From positions 1-64,000 of the forward strand of contig NZ_JBOEFY010000015.1 in assembly GCF_050633145.1 (NCBI RefSeq): a stretch of 64,000 bases of DNA, given 5' to 3'. This document shows, in pieces, positions 18,409 through 25,374 of this stretch. The number at the start of each line of letters is the position of its first letter. Position 1 is the stretch's first letter. Below the pieces are notes generated by a model. That model worked only from the letters and a program-made list of their open reading frames with translations. It made no database searches and was not told the DNA's origin. The DNA comes from Kordia sp050633145. GTDB lineage: Bacteria > Bacteroidota > Bacteroidia > Flavobacteriales > Flavobacteriaceae. The position numbers and the translations under genes were made by a program.

Positions 18409-18631
18409 TATGTGATACACACTAAAAAACATTAAGTCAAGCTTGCGTTAAGTTCTACCAACAACCTACATCTGAATATCATAAGTAGCATAAAACCCAA
18501 AAAAGAAATCCCTGTCATTGAAGTTGAAATTATTGAAGGTTTGTACTATAAAAATATTTACTAACTTAGTTCTTGTTCAACGCAACCAATCTTATACAAA
18601 CCGTTGTGCGTAATTCTTCTAAAAAATTATA
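18409..18631. other. Intergenic region with a gene-tail fragment and a cassette-like right end
   Basis: 223 bases with no gene. 18461-18557 is a copy of the 3' end of the DUF5777 gene (see the pseudogene entry). The right end reads ACGCAACC...ATACAAACCGTTGTGCG (about 18580-18610), where ACGCAAC and GTTG(T)GCGT form an imperfect inverted repeat just before the next orphan gene. Confidence 0.5.
18461..18557 (-). pseudogene. Duplicated 3'-end fragment of the DUF5777 gene
   Basis: These 97 bases align without gaps to 19850-19946 with about ten mismatches (near 90% identity by eye). The source region is the C-terminal coding end of the minus-strand DUF5777 gene plus a few bases beyond its stop. 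There is no upstream part, so this is a remnant of a recombination or deletion event about 1.4 kb from its source. Confidence 0.75.
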
Positions 18632-18973
18632 ATGATAAGAAAATGGCTCAAAAAAATAAAAGATTCAAGGGAACTCAAAAAATCTAATTGGGGAAGAAAT
18701 TATAACTGGTATATTGAATATAATGATGAAATAATAGGAGAATTAATTGATTGCCAATGGTTGGATATGTATTGGGATACTTATATTATTAAATCATTAA
18801 ATGAAAAATGGGATCAAACTTTGACTAATCCCGAATCTTGGAGTAATTTCAAATATAAGAATCAATATTATGACCAATATGCCATATATGCTTTTCCTGG
18901 AGGTGACAGTGAACATGTTAAACTTAATGAAAGATTAAGTATGAGAGGTTTATATTTAACAGAAATAAAATAA
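18632..18973 (+). CDS. Hypothetical protein, aromatic-rich
   Basis: 113 residues without signal peptide. Rich in Trp and Tyr (NWGRNYNWYIEYNDEIIGEL, WLDMYWDTYII). No family recognised; the 'YAIYAFPGGDSEHVKLNERLSMRGLY' C-terminal part looks like a compact alpha/beta fold. A two-base gap separates its stop from the next small membrane-protein gene, so they are probably co-transcribed. Confidence 0.6.
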   Translation: MIRKWLKKIKDSRELKKSNWGRNYNWYIEYNDEIIGELIDCQWLDMYWDTYIIKSLNEKWDQTLTNPESWSNFKYKNQYYDQYAIYAFPGGDSEHVKLNERLSMRGLYLTEIK

Positions 18974-18975
18974 TC

Positions 18976-19230
18976 ATGAAAAAAACATACAGTTACATCG
19001 CATTAGGAATAGCAATTGTAGCATTCATTTATGGGTTTATTCAAACTGGATCGTTCATAACTTCACTTATCATAGCAGGAATAGCGCTAGCTTGGTTTCT
19101 TTTTGAGAATATATTTGAAATACTATCACTTTTAGGATTTAAATCAGATAAAAAGCCTAATAATAAGCAATATGAAAAAGATAAAAAAGCTTTGAAAAAA
19201 GTAACGGACAATAATCCTACGCTTAGATGA
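18976..19230 (+). CDS. Small two-helix membrane protein
   Basis: 84 residues with two hydrophobic helices (about 6-24 and 29-53) and a Lys-rich cytoplasmic tail (KKPNNKQYEKDKKALKK). No family recognised. It starts two bases after the previous stop and its own stop overlaps the ATG of the following lipoprotein gene in an ATGA, which shows translational coupling. Confidence 0.6.
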   Translation: MKKTYSYIALGIAIVAFIYGFIQTGSFITSLIIAGIALAWFLFENIFEILSLLGFKSDKKPNNKQYEKDKKALKKVTDNNPTLR

Positions 19231-19823
19231 ATAAGATAAATTACACTTGTGGATATTTAATATTGTTGTTATTTATTTCTCTTTTAAACTTTGGTTGTTC
19301 ACAATCGAAAACAAAAGAAAAACCTAACATACAGCTACTTAAAATTCCAATTCCAAGTATTGAAGTTGATTCAATAAAATTAGTGAGTAATAAAGGAATA
19401 GAATTCAAATATAGTCTTGGAGATAAAACAAAATTTGGTAAAAATTATCTAATTGAAATAAAATGTATCGTTTATAATAAAACAGATCATAAAATTAACT
19501 ATTTGAATGAAAGTTGTAATGGACTAGACTTCTACATTGTTTTTAAACCAGAAACATATAAGGTAATGCCATTAATGAATTGTAACGCAACTTGGGGAAT
19601 GATTTCAAAGTTACAACCAAGAGATTCTATCGAATTTAAAACACATGTTTTTCAACCTAAAAACGCTAAACCTATAGAAATAATAGGACTAGACTTTAGA
19701 GCAGTTGATAAATTTATTCCTTTTCAAATTTTACAAAAACAACCAGAAATAATAGAAGATATTTACAGGGAAAAACTAAAAAAAATAATATCATTTGGAG
19801 TAATTAATAAAATGCCAAATTAA
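19227..19823 (+). CDS. Hypothetical lipoprotein
   Basis: 198 residues. The N-terminus YLILLLFISLLNFGCSQ is a lipoprotein signal with Cys at about 24. The mature part is beta-rich with a CNGLDFYIVFKPE segment and two further Cys (about 97 and 114). No family recognised. It overlaps the upstream membrane-protein gene by 4 bp (ATGA) and converges on the DUF5777 operon. Confidence 0.65.
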   Translation: MNKINYTCGYLILLLFISLLNFGCSQSKTKEKPNIQLLKIPIPSIEVDSIKLVSNKGIEFKYSLGDKTKFGKNYLIEIKCIVYNKTDHKINYLNESCNGLDFYIVFKPETYKVMPLMNCNATWGMISKLQPRDSIEFKTHVFQPKNAKPIEIIGLDFRAVDKFIPFQILQKQPEIIEDIYREKLKKIISFGVINKMPN

Positions 19824-19854
19824 AGTCTATAAATTTATCTCCACATACTACACC

Positions 19855-20736
19855 CTACAACTGAATATAATAAGTAGCATGAAACCCAAAGAAGAAATTC
19901 CCGTCATTGAAGTTGAAATTCTTAAAGGTTTGTACTATAAAAGTATCCTCAGAAAATATTGGATTGTTGGTCATTTTGAATTGCAATAATAACTTACTTA
20001 CTTCCCAATTGACACCTAATACAAAGGCTCCAAAGGTTTCTCTCGATTCTATTTCATTAGCAACATAATAATACTCCGAAGCTAAAGAAACGTGGTTTGT
20101 TAACTTATAACGTCCACCAAAACCAACAGCAAAATGATTGTGGTCGTCTAAAGCAGATCTGGAAGAAGTTCTGTGTATAAATGTTGGTGATATTTGAAAT
20201 GAAAAATCTCTTGAAAATTTTCGTGCAATCAATACTTGCGAAGTAAATGCAAATTTATCTCCTGTATTGGCTCGCGAAATAATTCCGTTTAAAAAACGTG
20301 TTCTGTATGTTGCGGTTTGCAATAGTGAGATACTAAACGGATTTTTATTATCATTTGTTTGTCGTAAGAGTCTGTACTTTAAATAGGTGTCAATAATTCC
20401 ATTCGGATTTCCTGAACCAAAACCAATGGTCAATCGATCCGAAATTCCATAATCCAATCCAATACGTGAGCACATTCTATCAGCAATAAATGATCTTCCA
20501 TCAGAATCAGGCACATTCCAATAACGAGTCATCAACGACACTTCAAGCGTATTTTTTTTACGTGTTTCCACAGAATGACCAATGGAAATATGCGTTCCTT
20601 TAAAGGTAGACATCGTATAATTGTCAATATCTTGCTCCACATCATTTAGCTTGTCTAACAAACTCTGAGCTGCCAAATAGGGCGATATACTTAAGAAGAG
20701 TACGAATACTATATATTTACTTTTCATACGGCGCAT
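19855..20736 (-). CDS. DUF5777-like outer-membrane beta-barrel protein
   Basis: 293 residues with signal peptide (KYIVFVLFLSISPYLAAQS). The rest alternates in the manner of a beta-barrel, with TFKGTHISIGHSVETRKKN, 'DRLTIGFGSGNPN', 'HFAVGFGGRYKL' and a short C-terminal strand ATYYIQL. This matches the DUF5777 family of Bacteroidota, predicted outer-membrane proteins of unknown cargo (family knowledge). Its start overlaps the YceI gene upstream by 20 bases. It is the last gene of a three-gene operon with YceI and an OB-fold protein. Confidence 0.75.
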   Translation of the reverse strand: MRRMKSKYIVFVLFLSISPYLAAQSLLDKLNDVEQDIDNYTMSTFKGTHISIGHSVETRKKNTLEVSLMTRYWNVPDSDGRSFIADRMCSRIGLDYGISDRLTIGFGSGNPNGIIDTYLKYRLLRQTNDNKNPFSISLLQTATYRTRFLNGIISRANTGDKFAFTSQVLIARKFSRDFSFQISPTFIHRTSSRSALDDHNHFAVGFGGRYKLTNHVSLASEYYYVANEIESRETFGAFVLGVNWEVSKLLLQFKMTNNPIFSEDTFIVQTFKNFNFNDGNFFFGFHATYYIQL

Positions 20737-21262
20737 AATTAAAGTTAAACGATACTTCTATTTTCTTTGAAATATTGGGCGATAATAATGGAGGGACTTT
20801 AATATTATAATCATCAATCATAACATCTAAGGTTCCTGTAATGGTATATCCATTATCTGTTTTGGTTATCGTTGCCTTTACATCAATAGGTTTTGTGACA
20901 TCTTTTAATGTAAACTCTCCTTTTATAATACGAGTTTGCATTCCTGTATCAGACGGATCAAATCCTATAATTTTACCACTAAAAGTAGCTTTTGGATATA
21001 AGTCAGATTCAATATAACTTTCATTAAAATGCTCGTGCATTAGGGATTTTTTAAAGACAAACGCACGCATTAAAATACTCACTGCAATCTCATGTGAATT
21101 AGGGTTAAAAAGACTTAGAGTTTGGTTGTTTGTTGCTTGTATATTTTCTACAGAAGTGTAGGAGAAAAAAGTAACTTGCCCCATTCTTTCTATAAATTCG
21201 TTGGTTTGAGAAGTTACACTAGCCGAAATACTAAAAATTAATACTAGTAAAAGTTTATTCAT
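20717..21262 (-). CDS. YceI-family periplasmic lipid-binding protein
   Basis: 181 residues with signal peptide (LLLVLIFSISASVTS-Q). The YceI lipocalin-like pattern is clear: 'GQVTFFSYTSVENIQATNNQ', 'HEHFNESYIESDLYPKATFSGKI', 'IIKGEFTLKDVTKPI', 'VMIDDYNIKVPPLLSPNISKKIEVSFNFNYAPY'. YceI proteins carry isoprenoid-type lipids in the periplasm (family knowledge). In Bacteroidota YceI genes often adjoin DUF5777 and OB-fold genes, as here; a role in electron-transport-related lipid handling is only suspected. Confidence 0.85.
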   Translation of the reverse strand: MNKLLLVLIFSISASVTSQTNEFIERMGQVTFFSYTSVENIQATNNQTLSLFNPNSHEIAVSILMRAFVFKKSLMHEHFNESYIESDLYPKATFSGKIIGFDPSDTGMQTRIIKGEFTLKDVTKPIDVKATITKTDNGYTITGTLDVMIDDYNIKVPPLLSPNISKKIEVSFNFNYAPYEK

Positions 21263-21272
21263 ACAATTCTGC

Positions 21273-21689
21273 TTATATAATTACACAATGTAATAGGATG
21301 ATATCCATTAAAAATCCTTTTAAAATTCCTTTCAACTTTATGTCTTGTCCTGCATGAAGCTTTAAAATATCATTATTCTGATTCAACTGCATTTCGCACA
21401 AGATATAGCTTGTATCTGAGTTACCTTTTAAAATTAAACTATATTTTCCATCTTGAAAAGCTATTTCTTTAATCTCTCCTTCTATTTCAATTGCCTTCTC
21501 TATAAATTTTTCAAGCTTTTGTTGCTTATTTTCAAATTTAGACAAAAGTTCATTGGTTGTAAACGCTTCTTCTGCCTGAATTTTTGTGGTATCAGCAATA
21601 CCTCTATTCACATAATTGTACAACAAAAACAGACTGATAAAAACCAGACTGAATCCAACTATGATTTTGTGTCGCTTTTTTATTTTCAT
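21273..21689 (-). CDS. OB-fold (tRNA_anti-like) membrane-anchored protein
   Basis: 138 residues. N-terminal anchor at 9-27 (IIVGFSLVFISLFLLYNYV), then a helix (ELLSKFENKQQKLEKFIEKAIEI) and an OB-like strand pattern 'IEGEIKEIAF', 'YSLILKG', 'ILCEMQLNQ', 'AGQDIKLKGILKGFLMDIILLHCVI'. This matches the tRNA_anti-like OB-fold family seen next to YceI genes in this phylum. It is the first gene of the minus-strand operon; 10 bases separate it from YceI. A 288-base divergent region lies upstream. Confidence 0.75.
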   Translation of the reverse strand: MKIKKRHKIIVGFSLVFISLFLLYNYVNRGIADTTKIQAEEAFTTNELLSKFENKQQKLEKFIEKAIEIEGEIKEIAFQDGKYSLILKGNSDTSYILCEMQLNQNNDILKLHAGQDIKLKGILKGFLMDIILLHCVII

Positions 21690-21815
21690 AATTACAGCAA
21701 AAAGCTCATTTAAATATGATTTTGTTTTATTTCAAAATTCTTTAGTAAAATTACCTTTAAGTAAGCAGTTAAAAAAATTCGAAAAATATTGAGACAAACC
21801 GCTAAGCATTTAAAT

Positions 21816-21828
21816 CTCAATTATTGAG
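21816..21828. promoter_or_regulatory. Palindrome in the divergent region between the OB-fold operon and the LytTR gene
   Basis: CTCAAT-T-ATTGAG is a perfect inverted repeat of 6-bp arms. A single arm ATTGAG also occurs at 21788-21793. The site lies between a LytTR regulator gene and the operon transcribed away from it, a natural place for an operator. The link is inference. Confidence 0.3.
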
Positions 21829-21977
21829 TAAAAATACTGTTTTCTACTGTTCTTAAATGGCTTAATATATGTGAAACGGAAAATAAACTCCTAAAAAGGA
21901 ATATTAAACGCTGAGATTTTCGCGTAAAATGGCTCGAAATAGTATTTTAGTGTTTTAAACAAAGAATTGTTTTATCA

Positions 21978-23102
21978 ATGAGAAATTATAGAATTTATCT
22001 CTATACTACGATCAGTTTTGTGTTGATCTATGTGCTTGTCATCAGTTTGATCGTGATACCATTAACAGTGAAATACAAAAGTATCGTTAAACTTCAAAAT
22101 ACGATCAATTTAGCAACACAAGAAATACGACAAGTAAGTGTTTTAAGTGCAGATGCTTTGACCAATAATGTTACAAAAGAAGCTGTCCTTAATAGTATTC
22201 AAAGAGCAATTTCCGGTAGTGATAACGAAAGTGTGTATTTATCTGTGTTTGATTGGTCTGGAAAAATCGTTTGTCATCCAGACAGAACCAAATTAGGAAG
22301 CAAAAACGAGCAAAAAAGCAACATGGTTTCCAACATGGAAAGTGTGGTAACTGGCGAAGAACTATACAATCACTTAGAAAATTTAGACGAAAACAATCAA
22401 CAGGCTTCTGAAGTTGTTGCGTTGCGACCAATTGAGAACTCAGATTTAATCATTGCAGCACATATAAATATTGATAATATAAACCTTCAAACAAGTGCAT
22501 TTACAGAACAAGCAAAAACAATTTATCTAATTCTTGGACTGATCCTTTTATTATTTCTATTAATTACAATCAGAATACTATCCATCTATTACGAAAAAAT
22601 CATTGATCGTAAAGCTGCTAAATTTGAAGATGGCGTACTCAATTTATCTAAATTGAATGATTCTTTAGAAAACTACCAAAAAAGCATTGCAGAACTAAAA
22701 CCGAGTGTTGAACCGCAAGCGGAAGAAAAAACAAAGGAAGAAGAAGAAGACACTAAAGAAGCTCCAAAACAACGCTTGCTTACCTACATTCGCAACGAAT
22801 TAATGCCAATTGCTATCGAAGATATTTCGTATATCTACGTAGAAAATTCCATCTCGTATGTGGTTCGAAAAGATGGCAAACGCTACACAGCAAACGATAG
22901 CTTAGATCAAATATATGCTACGCTTGATCCTAAATTATTTTTTAGAGCCAACCGACAAACAATTGTAGCCATTTACGCAATTGACAAAATTATAAAATAC
23001 GGAAACAGCGCACTCAAAATAGAAATGCAACCGATTTCTGAAATTGATATCATTATTGGAAAAAACAAAGTAGCTGTCTTTAAAAAATGGTTGGATCTCT
23101 AG
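21978..23102 (+). CDS. Membrane-anchored sensor with LytTR DNA-binding domain
   Basis: 374 residues. Transmembrane helices at about 8-30 and 181-203 flank an extracytoplasmic domain that fits a Cache-type sensor (TNNVTKEAVLNSIQRAIS, 'VYLSVFDWSGKIVCHPDRTKLG'). A coiled-coil (about 205-235) and an acidic linker (EEEEDTKEAPK) lead to a LytTR domain at 268-374: 'DISYIYVENSISYVVRKDG', 'FFRANRQTIVAIYAI'. It is a one-component regulator that senses outside the inner membrane and binds DNA at repeated sites (family knowledge). It is divergent from the OB-fold/YceI/DUF5777 operon, a possible target. Confidence 0.85.
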   Translation: MRNYRIYLYTTISFVLIYVLVISLIVIPLTVKYKSIVKLQNTINLATQEIRQVSVLSADALTNNVTKEAVLNSIQRAISGSDNESVYLSVFDWSGKIVCHPDRTKLGSKNEQKSNMVSNMESVVTGEELYNHLENLDENNQQASEVVALRPIENSDLIIAAHINIDNINLQTSAFTEQAKTIYLILGLILLLFLLITIRILSIYYEKIIDRKAAKFEDGVLNLSKLNDSLENYQKSIAELKPSVEPQAEEKTKEEEEDTKEAPKQRLLTYIRNELMPIAIEDISYIYVENSISYVVRKDGKRYTANDSLDQIYATLDPKLFFRANRQTIVAIYAIDKIIKYGNSALKIEMQPISEIDIIIGKNKVAVFKKWLDL

Positions 23103-23279
23103 AAAACTCGCTAATAAGTTAACTCGCAACTCATACCCTAATACTTTGTTAAAGAGCACAATACTTCAAGACTTGATTTTTATATTTACATGAAGAATAT
23201 ATTTTACATCAATAACAAAAAAAGTTGCACTACATATCTACATAAAATAGTATCTTAGCACGTTTTGATTAAAATTTAA

Positions 23280-23975
23280 ATGAACATGAGAAAAGAGAAG
23301 AATACCAAAGGTTGGAATGAAATAAAAACAAACGATTCTTGGGCACTTTTTAAAATAATGGGTGAATTCGTAAACGGATTCGAAAAAATGAGTCAAATTG
23401 GACCATGTGTATCTATCTTCGGATCTGCACGTACCAAACCAGACAATAAATATTATCAATTAGCACAAAAAATAGCACATACAATTGTAGATCATGGTTA
23501 TGGAGTTATTACTGGTGGTGGACCAGGAATTATGGAAGCTGGAAACAAAGGTGCACATCTTGGTGGTGGTACTTCTGTAGGTTTAAATATTGAATTGCCA
23601 TTTGAGCAACACGACAATCCATACATTGATCACGATAAAAGTATCAATTTCGATTACTTCTTTGTGCGTAAAGTAATGTTTGTAAAATATTCGCAAGGTT
23701 TTGTTGTAATGCCTGGAGGATTTGGAACATTAGATGAATTATTTGAAGCAATCACGCTAATTCAAACAAAGAAAATTGACAAATTCCCTATCATTTTGGT
23801 TGGAACCGAATTTTGGTCTGGCTTAATGGATTGGGTAAAAGCAATACTATTAGAAAAATTTGGAAACATAAGTGCACACGATTTAGACCTAATACATATT
23901 GTTGACAATGAAACAGAAGTATTAGATATTTTAGATAAGTTCTATAAGAAATACAATCTAAGTCCTAACTTCTAA
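23280..23975 (+). CDS. LOG-family (TIGR00730) nucleoside 5'-monophosphate phosphoribohydrolase-like protein
   Basis: 231 residues. The Rossmann-fold signature motifs are present: GGGPGIMEA at 79-87 and PGGFGTLDE at 145-153, the latter holding the catalytic Glu and the phosphate-binding loop. LOG proteins release free bases from nucleoside monophosphates (cytokinin riboside monophosphates in plants and some bacteria; AMP/other nucleotides in others). Older annotations call them 'lysine decarboxylase', which is wrong. A possible -7 TATCTTAG lies at 23251-23258. An ATG six bases in is an alternative start. Confidence 0.9.
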   Translation: MNMRKEKNTKGWNEIKTNDSWALFKIMGEFVNGFEKMSQIGPCVSIFGSARTKPDNKYYQLAQKIAHTIVDHGYGVITGGGPGIMEAGNKGAHLGGGTSVGLNIELPFEQHDNPYIDHDKSINFDYFFVRKVMFVKYSQGFVVMPGGFGTLDELFEAITLIQTKKIDKFPIILVGTEFWSGLMDWVKAILLEKFGNISAHDLDLIHIVDNETEVLDILDKFYKKYNLSPNF

Positions 23976-24108
23976 TAAGAAGTTTTGTAGAATAACACCT
24001 AATAAATTATAAAATGAAACTAAAACAATTTGATTTATAGTATGTAAAGACAAATACTAGTTTTGTTTTATAGTTTAGTTGGTGTAAGTTGTACCCGAAA
24101 AAGAAAAA

Positions 24109-25374
24109 ATGAAAAAAAGAATACTCATCCTTTGCTTGCTAGGCTTTGGACTACAACAAACACATGCTCAGGAAAACATCAAAACGATGTTTTACAATCT
24201 CTTGAATTTTCCTGAACTATCACTTGATAGACTGGATGAGTTGGAAATCATTATTTCCGATTATCAACCCGATTTATTTATGGTTTGTGAGCTAAATGAT
24301 GAATTTGGCGCAGGATTGATCCTAAACAAATTACAAATGATCAATCCAAACTACGTACAAGCAACGTACTTTAACAATACTTCAGATGATAATGGTAGTG
24401 ATTCTAATCTACTTCAAAACTTAATCTATTACGATAGTTCTAAATTTATATTAGAAGCGCAAGATATCATTACAACAACATTGCGCGACTTTAATCGCTA
24501 CACCTTAAAACTAAACACGGTAAATCAAGCTACAAATCCTATTCTATTAGAAGTATTTGTAACGCACTTAAAAGCAGGAAACTCTCCAGAAGATGAATTG
24601 CGCCGTTTTTTAATGGTTGAAGAGTTTACATCGTATCTTTCTACAATTGATGCAAACAGCAAAGTAATATTTGCTGGTGATTTAAATTTATACACAAGCA
24701 ACGACATTACATTTCAAAAACTAATAGATCCTACAAATGCCATTACGCTTGTAGATCCAATCAATCGGTTGGGCGATTGGCATAACAACGACAACTTTGT
24801 AGATGTATTTACACAATCTACACGTACACAAGGTGGTTTAGGTGGCGCTTCTGGCGGATTTGACGACCGTTTTGATTTTATCTTGACTTCCGAAAATGTA
24901 TTGACAAATACAGATTTATATTATGTTCCAGACTCATACAAATCATTCGGAAACAACTTAAATTCAAACTGCTACAACAGCGCAATTAATTCATCAGATT
25001 GTGCCGAAGTTCCTGGTTCTGGTATAAGCTACTCTCCTACTTTACGAAATGCATTGCACGACATGAGCGATCATTTGCCTGTAGTGATGGAATTAGAAAC
25101 CAACGAACAATTACTAAGCACAGCACAATTTGCAGAAAAAAGCACATTTCAATTCATTCGTGGAAACATCGCAGACAATCAATTGGCATTTATGTTAAAT
25201 TCTGCCACCACAAACAATGAATATGTGATATACGACATTTTAGCACGAAAATTGATGTCTGGTAAGGTGAAAAATAACGATATTACAAACGTAAATGTTG
25301 GAAACCTACCGAAAGGCATTTACTATATAAAGATTGACGATTTTACAGAAACTAAAAAATTTATAAAAAAATAA
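24109..25374 (+). CDS. Secreted endonuclease/exonuclease/phosphatase-family protein with T9SS sorting domain
   Basis: 421 residues. Signal peptide (ILILCLLGFGLQQTHA-Q). Residues 22-325 form an EEP phosphoesterase domain: 'MFYNLLNFP', 'KVIFAGDLNLY' (Asp-Asn pair near 188-190) and the terminal 'MSDHLPVV' with Asp-His near 319-320, giving the metal and catalytic residues. The last 80 residues match the type A C-terminal signal of the type IX secretion system (beta-sandwich ending 'LPKGIYYIKIDDFTETKKFIKK' in pattern). So a secreted nuclease or phosphodiesterase is likely. The next gene begins directly at its stop codon. Confidence 0.85.
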   Translation: MKKRILILCLLGFGLQQTHAQENIKTMFYNLLNFPELSLDRLDELEIIISDYQPDLFMVCELNDEFGAGLILNKLQMINPNYVQATYFNNTSDDNGSDSNLLQNLIYYDSSKFILEAQDIITTTLRDFNRYTLKLNTVNQATNPILLEVFVTHLKAGNSPEDELRRFLMVEEFTSYLSTIDANSKVIFAGDLNLYTSNDITFQKLIDPTNAITLVDPINRLGDWHNNDNFVDVFTQSTRTQGGLGGASGGFDDRFDFILTSENVLTNTDLYYVPDSYKSFGNNLNSNCYNSAINSSDCAEVPGSGISYSPTLRNALHDMSDHLPVVMELETNEQLLSTAQFAEKSTFQFIRGNIADNQLAFMLNSATTNNEYVIYDILARKLMSGKVKNNDITNVNVGNLPKGIYYIKIDDFTETKKFIKK

